DNA from: Ciona savignyi
Taxonomy: Eukaryota > Chordata > Ascidiacea > Phlebobranchia > Cionidae
Length of the DNA: 64,000 bases
NCBI GenBank assembly: GCA_000149265.1
Contig: CH000074.1
Coordinates: 341,970 to 405,969, forward strand
Direction of reading: 5' to 3'
A program made the translations under genes and the position numbers. Below the pieces are notes generated by a model. The model saw only the letters and a list, made by a program, of their open reading frames with translations. It searched no databases and had not been told where the DNA came from. Shown here in pieces: positions 34,101-43,826 of this stretch; the stretch's first letter is position 1, and each line of letters opens with the position of its first letter.

Positions 34101-36988
34101 TTTTTCTTAATTTAAAGCAATCGTAACTGGTGCCATACCTACCCATGCCTATTATAATTCAAATGTATTTGACTCCTCAGAATGAGTTATTCACACTGGT
34201 GACGGATCAAGGATTCCTCACGAAGAGTGGAATAGTGTGGGAGACACTGAGTAGTGTGCAGGGAGATACAAACTTCACCGATGCTGATTTCCACTCCTCT
34301 CAAACCCAGTCACAGGAGCAGTCGCCGGAACAACAACTTGACAGTGTGAGTTGGGTTGTTGGCTTTGTGAAAATAGGATGTAGGAGGAGTAAGATATAGA
34401 ATATTTATGTTTATCCCTGTGAGTGGGAAAACAATAAGGGTTAACACATGGCAATCGTCAGATATCCTTGCGTTCAGACAATGTCCGTTAAGTGCCTTGC
34501 CTAAGGAAAAAAACTGACTAGTTAGCGACCAGTTTCGAACCTGCAACCTTTCGGTTAAGGCGCCGCACTAAACCACCATATTGGGATAGGACATCTGTAG
34601 TGTTTTAAATAAAAATTAGCATGGAGCAGTGCTATGCGGACAGTCCACAACAAAAATGTCTTTAAATTTCGTGTTCCCAAATACACTTATATGAATAACC
34701 AAAAACAACCGGGTAAGAGCAAATTGCTCAATAAAAATCAAAATGTTAAAATAAATAATAAACCTTAGATTTGTGTAATTTTCATCAACACTGTTTAAAA
34801 TTTTAACAGTTAACTCTGATTATCTTTTATGGTAAGGTGACACACAAATGTTTACATTAATTGTAATTGAGCACAAGTCAAATTAAACTATTGTGTCACA
34901 ATTTCTCCGAAATCTCAGAGACTTAAAAAAATAAACTAATCGATAGAATAATAGTTCAATACACAGAACCTTTAATTTAATTGTTGATTAAATCTGGTTG
35001 AATGTAACTTAAACATTAGACACAAAATCAGCTAAATTTACATGGGTTTGAAAACTTAGCAAAAGTGAGGTAATTTAAAGCGATATGCGAGAATCAAAAG
35101 AATGACATAGTAATGGAACAGTACTACTTTATTACATAACAAATCTATGGAATATATATAGCTATATTACTGGTCTGGTTCCTATTTATACACGCTTATT
35201 ATAGCACTACACAAATCAGGAAATGGTCAAGGGAGTTGCTTAAGTTAAAATTAAAAACAATCGATTTCTTTGAAAATTATAAACAAACGTGTGCAATAAT
35301 ACCACTGTATGTCATTAAACGTCACTGTATAGAACGTAATTGCTGGTTGGCTTAGTGGGTAATATCATTAGTGGTCTACTGCCACCCAAAAGGTTTTGGA
35401 ATCAAAACCAGCCCATAGCAGAACGGAAGTTATGTCCTTGAGCAAGGCATTTGGTTGGAAAAGATATTGTGCGAAGCCATTTATTTAATGACTTTTACTT
35501 AAACTGATGAAATTGATAATATACAACATATTGCAATTGCTCCAATAACCTGTGGGTGTGACGTGTGAGTAATCTGATGACTGCCCGTGTAATAAAACCC
35601 CTTGTGTTTTACACTCCAATTAATGAAATTTGGGTATGTACAATTTTACTATAAACCACAGCCAACAGATTATGTCTGGTAAATAATTAACACTTTTTCA
35701 TTAGGCAACAGTTTAATTACATAGGATATAATATACAGCCCTTCTCTCTTATTAAGATTTTCTAGTTTAGGGTGAACATGATAATCTGATTTTTAAATGT
35801 GAATATTCTTCGCAGGATTTCCAAATTGCAATGTCGCTTCAAAATGAAGAAGATAAAATCTCTCCCTGCCAGAATGATCCATCAACTGCCAACACAAGCC
35901 ATCTTAGTAATGAGGATAAGGAGTAAGCAAATATATTTATTCCATTTTAGTAGCAGCAACCATGTTGGCCAGGGTATTAAGTTACAGGTGGCGCATTCAA
36001 GCCATGGAGAAAAAGGAGGGGTGCCTGGTTTAATTTTCACTCCCACACTAGGGGCTTGAATATCCCGAAATTACTAAAATTGGTTGAATATCCCAAAATT
36101 AAATTCAAAAGATTTTGAAGGAGGCATTTTGTGGGTGTTAAAGGAATGGACAACACTAAAAGGAGGGAAGGAAGGAGGGAAACTGCTCACTAAACTTAAG
36201 GAAACTAACCTAAACCATGCCCTAAACACTAATCTCGACCCAAGAACTAACCCTAACTCCAACCCCATGTTTAAAACTCTAACGTCATAATCTTCATTTT
36301 AATGTGCAGTTTCCCTCCTTCACGCTTTCCCTCCTTTTAGTTTTTCCCTTCACTAGGAGTATTCCCATGTCTGTGATCCAAATGAACAATAGTTTCAGAG
36401 TTACAGAAAGTTCAGAGTTACAGAAATTTAGTGTCTAGTCATAGTGTGTCATTGTGTCTAGTCATCTTTATAGATCTTGCTGTTTTCTGATTTTTACAAT
36501 GTACATTGCAGAATTATTTAATTTCCTTGGTAGGTTAGTAATAACCTTTTGATCAGAGTTAGATTACCAGAGAAATAACTGCATTTTATGTGATAAACAC
36601 TAGTTTTTATTCATTACATTTACCCACAAATATTATATTCTTTTAACAAATGAACTACCACTATGCTAACCCAGTCAGAATTGTTTAAATACCACATGCC
36701 TACATAGGGGTTACACAGTTTCACAAGTGTTAATGTAACTTAAGTTTTTTTATCATCTAGTTAATATCAGAGTATTAGAATTTTTCATATTAATCCAGTC
36801 CACACAGTCTGGCACACACCTTCAACTAAACTCTGCATTAATAAAATTTCAGCCGCCAGATGGCGACCAAGTTGCAGCAAGAATTGGACAAAGAAGCGTT
36901 GCGTCATTCCAGCTCTCGGGCACCATCTCGCGGACAACAACCGCAGACCGTAGAGGACACAGACGAGAAAAAATGTATTATTTTATAA
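28164..36988 (+). CDS. MINDY1/2: MINDY-family K48-specific deubiquitinase (MINDY1/2, FAM63)
   Basis: Cysteine protease that trims long K48-linked ubiquitin chains. Eight exons, all phases close to 365 residues: 28164-28325, 28700-28757, 28827-29050, 31116-31218, 33319-33461, 34181-34345, 35816-35922, 36853-36988. Catalytic cysteine is Cys40 in QNVNGPCPLLAIFN; catalytic histidine is His222 in FRNNHF. Further family blocks are RLNFEQNMSDAMSVFPKL, FDVLRIPLYHGWLPDPQ, NQLVEKIIS and LVTDQGFL. Two MIU-type ubiquitin-binding helices follow, at about 286-297 (DFQIAMSLQNEE) and about 322-335 (RQMATKLQQELDKE). The chain ends CIIL, a CAAX box. It is shorter than the human proteins (over 450 residues), mainly lacking their long N-terminal extension; a further upstream exon is not excluded, though ATG 28164 is a plausible start. 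Exon 4 uses a weak donor (GTTTTC). Confidence 0.93.
29285..30301. mobile_element. Pogo/Tigger-like DNA element in MINDY intron 3
   Basis: 1017 bp between TA dinucleotides. The left end is CAGTACTTCCTGGATTATCC and the right end, inverted, is CAGTACTTCCTCAATTATCC. No transposase is readable. The middle (about 29510-30145) looks like another inserted element, with AGGGCT and AGCCCT borders and a palindrome around GGTTAACCG. Confidence 0.72.
31815..32280. mobile_element. GC-ended hAT-type MITE, copy 2, in MINDY intron 4
   Basis: 466 bp, same family and orientation as 13531-14092, flanked by the 8-bp duplication ACTAATTT (31807-31814 and 32281-32288). It carries internal deletions compared with copy 1 and its own 38-bp insertion. 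Confidence 0.92.
31993..32030. mobile_element. 38-bp hairpin micro-element nested in the MITE
   Basis: TAGTGTCCCTTAAT and ATTAAGGAACACTA form 14-bp arms (13 matching) around a 10-bp loop. It is flanked by ATCGTGAC on both sides (31985-31992 and 32031-32038). Copy 1 of the host MITE has the empty site (GCATCGTAACTAAGTC). Confidence 0.85.
32488..32739. mobile_element. Foldback element, copy 1, in MINDY intron 4
   Basis: 252-bp near-palindrome. The left arm is tandem copies of CAACTGAACCCCTTA with variants; the right arm is the same unit inverted. Ends are GGTGACCAGTCAACTG and CAGTTGTCATGGAACC. Flanked by GTAAAAAA on both sides (32480-32487 and 32740-32747). A second copy, inverted, is at 57788-58053. 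Confidence 0.92.
32852..33176. mobile_element. Small hAT-like MITE in MINDY intron 4
   Basis: 325 bp with ends TAGGGGTGCGAAAATTAAT and, inverted, TAGGGCTGCGAATTAG. Flanks TCTTAAAG and CTTTAAAG are a near-match for an 8-bp duplication. GGTTAACCG palindromes lie inside. Confidence 0.65.
34395..34585 (-). mobile_element. SINE-B copy with internal deletion
   Basis: Reverse copy whose tail (TTTATGTTTATCCCTGTGAG) and ACACATGGCAATCGTCAGAT jump directly to CAGACAATGTCCGTTAAGTG; the middle block with the TGCAGTGTGTTG motif is missing. The head is intact (TAGCGACCAGTTTCGAACCT). Confidence 0.8.
35340..35640 (+). mobile_element. Old SINE-B relative
   Basis: Forward, diverged. GGTTGGCTTAGTGGGTAAT, CAAAAGGTTTTGGAATCAAAA, GTCCTTGAGCAAGGCATTTG, TATTGCAATTGCTCCAATAA and GATGACTGCCCGTGTAAT align with the SINE-B order. 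May be a sister subfamily. Confidence 0.55.
36148..36347. mobile_element. MITE with GGACAACACTAAAAGG ends, copy 1
   Basis: 200 bp in MINDY intron 7. The left end is GGACAACACTAAAAGGAGGG and the right end, inverted, is GGAAAAACTAAAAGGAGGG. About 80% similar by eye to 52588-52794. I could not find a target duplication for this copy. Confidence 0.75.
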
Positions 36989-37294
36989 CGCCTTTAGCTA
37001 CTGTGTGCTAAAATAGTACTCTTGCACACTTTAACCTTTGACCTCGTGTAATACTCTGTGACGTAACATATGCAAGCCATTACGTCACTAATCTTCGTAC
37101 TAACGGAGGCCACCAGAATATTATTGATTTATTTTACTGTGGATTTTTTTATCTATTTAGCATGCTCGCATGCCACCGTATGCATCAAACTACGTAATAC
37201 TCGTTAATAAAATCTATGTTATCCTTCCTGGTTTATCATCATCATAAACAACACGTTTTGACCGATAGATAACTGACACGTTGGACTCGCCACT

Positions 37295-37590
37295 AAGAGT
37301 CCGGCAGGTTAGTCTGGTGGTTAAGTGCGTCGCCTTTTATTCGAAAGGTTTAAGGTACTTAACTGGTCGCTAGCTAGTGGATTGTGTCCTTGGGCAAGGC
37401 ACTTTACGGACATTGCCTGACCCAAAGAATTTATGGGTTCTACCAAATTAAAGGAACGTGTGAATCATACACAACACACTGCAATAGCTCCGGTAACCCG
37501 ACGGTGGGCACGAGGTGATCTGACGATTGCCCGTGTGTACCCCCCTTGGTTTTCCCTTTCACAGGGATAAACATGAATATCCTATCCCTT
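37295..37590 (+). mobile_element. Full-length SINE-B copy
   Basis: Forward copy: CAGGTTAGTCTGGTGGTTAA, GCGTCGCCTTTTATTCGAAA, CTTGGGCAAGGCACTTTACG, ACACACTGCAATAGCTCCGG, GTGATCTGACGATTGCCCGT and tail GGGATAAACATGAATATCCT. Confidence 0.88.
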
Positions 37591-37784
37591 ATCTGTCCTG
37601 GTTTATCATCGTCTCCAATAGCACGTTTTGATCGATAGATCACGACATGTTGAACTCTTAGGAGGCATCAATAGTGCTACCCACAGCCGTGTCGTGCATT
37701 TCAGTACTTTATGAAGTAGATTACGGATTGTTTTATAAAACCCAATTTGAGCGCCGCCACGCTCTATTTTTCAACCCATAACTT

Positions 37785-37893
37785 TTTTTACCGAGCTAAG
37801 TTTCGAACCCATGATGTGGGCGTCACGTGGAGCGTTTTTTTATAGTAGTCGGTATATGTATCGTCGCGCTAACCATTCGGCCACACGACCGTA
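37785..37893 (-). mobile_element. SINE-A copy
   Basis: Reverse copy: ACCGAGCTAAGTTTCGAACC, GTCGGTATATGTATCG and CTAACCATTCGGCCACACGA. Confidence 0.84.
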
Positions 37894-39044
37894 CAGAATT
37901 CAACTCCGTAACTGGAAGATCGATACTATTTTTTTTTACCTGACTACGTTTTTAACTCCTGTTTGACTTGTTAATCTTTTGGCAAACGAGCGGTAAATGT
38001 GTCATTCGAGGGCAGGTTGCGTCAGCCCAAATGGTCGTCAGTATATATACCTCGCACTTACTTTTATTCAATCCATCGGTTTCAAATCACTTTCGACTAG
38101 CGGATGCTTCCAGCCCGACGAAGATGCATTAAGGCGTAATTATAGGAAATTTTTATTTTATTCCGTGCTCACGTCCACGGTCCACCGTTGGGTTACCGAA
38201 ACAAATCCAGTGTACAATCCAGTAGAGTGCTATTCAATCTGGAATGCTTTATGAAGCAAATTCCGAAACCTATGTTTTACCACACGTAAAATAGAAAAAT
38301 AACAATCAATTTATTTGACAAGATTTCTTTTATTACAAAATGAATATTAAAATATATAAAGCGTAATAAATTGCATAAAATTGGTCTAGAAAGGTCAAGA
38401 GAAAAGATGAAGAAATAAATAGAAAATGTATCAAAAAATATATAAAGTAGAAGATGTATAAAAAGGCATTTTTACAACTAAGGCACAGATTTTGCATACA
38501 AGGAAAATATAAACTTTTTCAGATGTTCTCGATATAGTGACTGTTTTAAAGTTTAAAAAGTAAAAATTAACGACAGCACTGGGCATTTAATAGCTAGTAT
38601 AAATTAAATAGTTAAATATTGGTAAATTGTAGCATGTCTGTGCAACATACGAAGAGGTACACTGTAAGTGCATAAAAATTGCATCAGAAAAAATCGGAAT
38701 GGAATGTATATAAAATGTCGTTACATATCAGCGCAGATGTGATTTATACAATATTTTGAAGGTAATTTGGTGTAAAGTGCTATAGTATAAAATGAAGACA
38801 TAGGCAGAAAAGTATTTTTGGCATGTACATATGAAAAATATGGCACTTTTAAAAAAGTAGTTGGGTGTTTGTATGTTAGGTAATGTGTAGTCAGATTTTT
38901 AACTGATTGCGATACAAAAATATTTCAATTCCTATAGGGAAGGGGAATTGCACTGAACCTGTTAAGTTAATTTATAATTGAAACCAGGATTGCTTCTCCA
39001 TACGCATACGAGTCGGCGGTCACCTTTCGGTCACCGAACCGATC

Positions 39045-42000
39045 TCACGCTATGAAAGTCCGTATCAATTCTCGAACTTTCGATTTGCAAAGCGGACATT
39101 TCTTGACGTCCCCACTACTACACTTGGTGCATAACACCAAATGTCCGCACGGCAACACAACGACACTTGCTTGCTCTTCGCGACACGATCTACACATTCT
39201 CGACTCTTCCAACCGCTTTAACTCGCTGCTGCTGGATTCCGGAGCATTTGTTGCTGCAGGAGTCGTTTCCATTGGGATGTTTTCTTCATCCACATCTTCG
39301 GGTGTTGATTCTAAGTTGAGGACAGCGTTCACAAGAGCTTCAACTGTCGTGAACATTGGGTTGTTCGCCTCTAGGGTTCTGTATTAGAAAAAGGTTTAAA
39401 TCATATAGTAAAGAGAAAGGTAGATTTTAGTTTATAAATAAAAATACGCCATTCAAAGCTAATGTATATACGCTAAGAAAATGGAAAGTATATTTTTATT
39501 AAAAGATACTTTCGCAAAATAATCATTCAGCTACTTTTTTATGAAAAACGGTATTCTACTGGTATATTTATTTCCGTCATAGAAAAAAAACGAACAGAAT
39601 TCAAAAAAGTTATACGCAAATGCAAAAGCTCGGAACAATGATTAAATTTTGCTGCTTAAAAACCTTTTAATCGCGAGTCGTATTTGTCGCTCTTCAAATC
39701 CCATAACGATCGCTTCAGATACAAGGGGTGATGACGTCATTAATGAATCAACCTTTTCCATCAGCTGCCTCATCTCCTCTCTTGGGTCAATAATTTGAGG
39801 CGATCCGTTTATCGGTGGCGGGACGTTCCTGTCAGAACATAGTATGTTACTCCTATGGGCTAGTCTGGTGGTTAAGTGCGTCGCTTTTCAGCCGAAGGGT
39901 TGCAGGACAGAAACTGGTCGCTAGCTAGTCGGTTGTGTCCTTGGGAAAGGAACCTACCTGACATTGCCTGAACCCAGCGGATTAATGGGTTCTACCAAAT
40001 TAAAGGAACGTGTCTATTATACACAACACACTGAAATTGCTCCGGTAACCCGACGGTGGGCGCGAGGTGATCTGACGATTGCTCGTGTGTTAAACCCCTT
40101 GGTTTTTTTCATTCACGAGGAAGTCAGTACAATTTTTTTACTTTTTTAGCAATTTTAGGGCTTGTAATTAAATCTTACGATTGTCCGGTTGTCGATGTGT
40201 CGCGTTGAGGGCGGTTTCGATTCGGTATTGCTGGTCTTCTAAGGTTCGGGAATTGCGCAACAATGTTGTGAACATAATCTGGACCTTTTTGCTGGAGCAC
40301 GAATTCACAACTACAAACAAAATATTGAAATAAAACGGTAAAAAAGATGACATAAATGTTGTATTCGGAGTTCCTCTAGTACCAACTGCCCCAAACAGGC
40401 AAACAAACACGAGGTATAAAGCAATTAGATGGAGCGGGGTATGTAGGAATGTCGAGGGCGTGGGGAAGTAATCATTATAAATCATCGGCGGTAATGCAAT
40501 AAACTAGGGAATGCTTTAGAATAGAGGCGACCAAATACACAATACAACAATAGCAATTGTAAATAATAAAACAAAAGCAGGACAATTTAGAAGAAATCAA
40601 CTCTCACAAAATCTCTCAAAACTTACTGTGGAAACCATTTTGCGTGTTCGAACCAAGGGTCGTCGTCTCGTTCCCAATTTTGAAGCCCTCCATTGCAATA
40701 CCAACATTTCACACGGTCCCTATCGCCTAGGAAATGATGGATTATATTAGTCGTAATAAATCTAAGTCGAATAGTGTTAGAAAAAATAATATTTGATCGC
40801 GGGCCAAAAAAAATATAGTTGTTAAATTTGGAAATAATATTAGTGATCCTGGTAATTGTAAGCGAAAGTACAAAAAGAGTATTGGCGCTATGGTATGGTA
40901 CTACCTATGTAAAATAATCCCGCGTTGGCAATCTGTCGAGGGGTTGCAAGCACTCGTTGTGACACCCAATTTGCCATGTTGTCAGTAAAAGTTTGCAACC
41001 TCGAGCTTTCGTTTCTCATATGTGGGTTGAATGGTTCGTTGCATGGGAATAATGAGGTGTTCGAGATTCCTGTTTCTCTGGTTTCTGGTGGTGTTTCCAT
41101 CACTTCCGGTGGTGGTTGTTGGACAGTTGCTGTTTGTGGTAATACTGGTTGATGTATGGTGGCTGTCTGGTGCACTGATAGATTGTTCGGCAACACAACC
41201 ATCCCAGTATCACGATTGACAGTGGAGTTGTTCAACACTTCTCCCGCCGATAGAATTGCTTCTCGTGTCCGATGTGTTCTGGTTGGTCGAGAACTCCGTG
41301 AGTTTGACCCTGTACCACAGAAACCATAAAGTTCATGTCAGTAACTATTAATTATCAAGAAACTAAACTCGGTCTGATTTTTTCTGGATATAAGATTGTA
41401 TAGAACAGTGGTTCTTAAACTGGGGGGGGCGCGTGAAAGCCTCTCAAGGGGGGGCGCGAGCATGACAGTGACATATTGATGAAAAACAGCTCTAAATTAC
41501 AGTCAAACCTCGTATTTTTCGTTAACACTAATCCAATAGATTAAAGCTTTGAATTAAACGACTAGTTTCTTTTCGTAAATTTGATTTTTGAGTAGGTGAG
41601 GCGTGAGCATGAATCACAAATCTTAAGGGGGCGCGACTGAAAAAATTTAAGAACCACTGGTATAGAACGATATAGAATTTTTCCGTTTTTGTACAGAATT
41701 GATGTATGTTTCCGCTGCAGTAACCACTAGGCCACACCTTTCTACTTACGTAGTGGTATATTTGTGGTGTCAGTTCCATTGGCAAATTCGCAATCACTTC
41801 GATGCCAGCTAGGTAGAGACATGTCTTCGGTGCCCGTGAATGCTTCAACACATTGCCCACATCTGAATGGAAGCGAAATTACAATAAATATAACTTAGTA
41901 CCAGCGATTAAAGGGCTCCACACACATATAGCGTTTCGCGTCAAAACCTCGCGTCTGCCGTAAAACTCCTTGCGTCGGGTCATGCACACACTCGCGCCAG

Positions 42001-43103
42001 ACAAACGCAAGTCGAGAGAAGTGGCTCAATAGCGTCAAACTTCAAAGTTAGATTGTAAGTGACGTCAAAAATCAGGTAGACTTTATAAAGATATGAACTC
42101 CAATCTTTCTAGGTTGCAGATCCAAGCATAAATTTTAAATTGTAAAAAAATCTAAGACTTTCTATGCCAGGATTTTGAGTGAAGGCCCTTTAGGTAAGCT
42201 TACATAAAAAAAAACTGACCTAGGTCAGTTTGCATTGGAGAGACAGGGAGAATAATTGGTTGAACGCCATCTAAACAATGTCAACTATAGGAAATCTTAT
42301 AACAAAGAATATAGTTTAAGTATAAAGTTAAATATAGTATAACAAAGAATATACTTACAACGAAGAATATAGTTTAAGTATAAAGTTAAAATAGTTTAAA
42401 CACAGCAAACTTACACAAAACATTTCACTCTATCTTTGAATCCGGTATAGAGAAAACCCAATGTCGCAAGCAACAACACGTCAACCGGTACGTGTTGCGG
42501 AAATGACTGGTACGTTGTTATTCTATAAACTTCCCGTTCCTTTTCTCCTAGATATCATCAGAAAAAAATAGTTATGTAGTTTAGTTTAGTTTATTTTTTG
42601 TTTTCACGCTGAAAACACGAAGTAGGACTATTGATAAAAATTTGGAAAACGGGAAAAAACGATAAAACGACAGTCGTTAGAACACGTCTAAAATCAAATA
42701 AATTAATAAATTTAGGTATAATTAGACGTGGCCGCTAAACACAACATAAGGTTACAGGCAAAACTGGATGACACGGTAATTTGGTTACAATGCACGTTCG
42801 TGTTTCGCTCTCGGGTATTCCCCAACGAAATGGACCGACGTAATTCATAAAACTACCATGCAGACTACCATTAGTTTCACTTTATGGTTTGGAACTACTG
42901 AAACGTGACCAAAACTTTACAAATAAGTAACCGAAATGTTTGTAATGAGTAACCGAAAAAACACAACTGAAATGTTTTAACTACTGTAGTACAGTTTTAC
43001 TGTACTGAAATGTCCACTATGTCTAAACTTTGACTTTTCAAAGCAAGTATTCTCTCACCTGGTGTAATGTAAACACATCTTTGACCTGGCGGGTCTCGTC
43101 CAT
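39045..43103 (-). CDS. Inhibitor of apoptosis protein: BIR-BIR-UBA-RING
   Basis: XIAP/cIAP-type caspase regulator and E3 ubiquitin ligase. Exons: 43059-43103, 42415-42547 (acceptor may be at 42539), 41750-41862, 40905-41309, 40627-40726, 40179-40310, 39664-39828, 39045-39378. With 42539 as start of exon 2 the frame closes at 472 residues. BIR1 reads [31 protein letters not shown], then a shortened zinc site. BIR2 is canonical: [39 protein letters not shown], then [19 protein letters not shown]. The UBA is [20 protein letters not shown] followed by [10 protein letters not shown]. The C-terminal RING is [26 protein letters not shown], ending IRTFIA. No CARD is seen, so it resembles XIAP in length with one BIR fewer. 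A Thr/Pro-rich linker precedes BIR2. Start MDETRQVKD is the best ATG with a donor but is the least certain part. Confidence 0.9.
39855..40135 (+). mobile_element. SINE-B copy in IAP intron
   Basis: Forward copy: GGGCTAGTCTGGTGGTTAAG, AGGGTTGCAGGACAGAAACT, GTCGCTAGCTAGTCGGTTGT, ACACTGAAATTGCTCCGGTA and GTGATCTGACGATTGCTCGT. It lies between the exons for the BIR2 end and the UBA, antisense to the gene. Confidence 0.86.
41406..41659. mobile_element. hAT-type MITE in IAP intron
   Basis: 254 bp with ends CAGTGGTTCTTAAACTGG and, inverted, CAGTGGTTCTTAAATTT, flanked by GTATAGAA on both sides (41398-41405 and 41660-41667). CAGTGGTTCT ends and 8-bp duplications are typical of Charlie/Buster-like hAT elements. 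Confidence 0.93.
42108..42285 (+). repeat. Unclassified dispersed repeat
   Basis: AGGTTGCAGATCCAAGC to GGTTGAACGCCATCTAAAC, repeated at 46438-46580 with the same block order (AAATCTAAGACTT, AGGATTTTGAGTGA, AGGGAGAATAATT), and by its last part near 59860-59892. I could not find its ends. Confidence 0.7.
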
Positions 43104-43378
43104 GGTTTATCCGAACCCCATCCGTCTCAATATCAAAAGACATAAAATAACAACACTTAACAGTCGAATATAATTGACGAAAACGCTGAATATCTGAATA
43201 GCAATAATATACTTATTTAAATCAATTTGTAAGTTTCTACAATATACAGCTTGATTCAAAATAACCACTTTAATATTTCCAGCTATCTTTAACAATAAAA
43301 GTACTTTATAAACCAGTCGTTACAATCACAAAATGAGACGACTCCAATTGTTTGAGCTTTATATAGCAAATGCATCGC

Positions 43379-43442
43379 AGGAGAAAGAGAAAGAGAGAGA
43401 AAGAAAGAGAAAGAGGGGAGAGAAAGAGTGAGTAGGGGAGAA
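43379..43442 (+). repeat. GA-rich purine tract
   Basis: About 64 bp almost purely of A and G, 280 bp upstream of the IAP start. Read in the gene's direction it is a pyrimidine tract. Confidence 0.9.
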
Positions 43443-43697
43443 GGTTCTTTTTTCTCGATTGTTCGAGAGATCTCTCGTTCAACAATCAAATTTGTCGTAG
43501 CAACTTCGACATTTCTCCCTTTCCTTACGCAAGTGTTCGTCACGTGTCAGCAAATACCTTATTATTACGCATCATGTGTGAATTACAAATATTTGTAAAA
43601 ATAGAACTATATATGAGTTAAATAATACTAGTATTATGCCAGTTAAGATTTGGTGCTCGGTAACACGGCAAGGAATAATACATATACCACATATTAC

Positions 43698-43826
43698 TCG
43701 TAGTACTTTTTTAGAATACGTAGTTCTTTTTTAGGATACGTAGTACTTTTTTAGGATACGTAGTTCTTTTTTAGGATACGTAGTTCTTTTTTAGGATACG
43801 TAGTACTTTTTTAGGAACTATATAGT
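43698..43826 (+). repeat. 20-bp tandem repeat
   Basis: Six to seven units of GTAGTACTTTTTTAGGATAC, alternating GTAGTAC and GTAGTTC variants. Unit junctions create TACGTA palindromes. Confidence 0.92.

Larger units (their letters stand above)
36989..39044. other. Intergenic between convergent MINDY and IAP genes
   Basis: Holds SINE-B (37295-37590), SINE-A (37785-37893) and about 1.1 kb of AT-rich sequence upstream of the IAP stop. Part of 38300-39044 is presumably the IAP 3' UTR. Confidence 0.55.

Noticed and set aside
40168-40485. 105-codon minus-strand open frame in the IAP region
   Set aside because: Only 40179-40310 is exonic and in a different frame ([15 protein letters not shown]); the remainder is intron.
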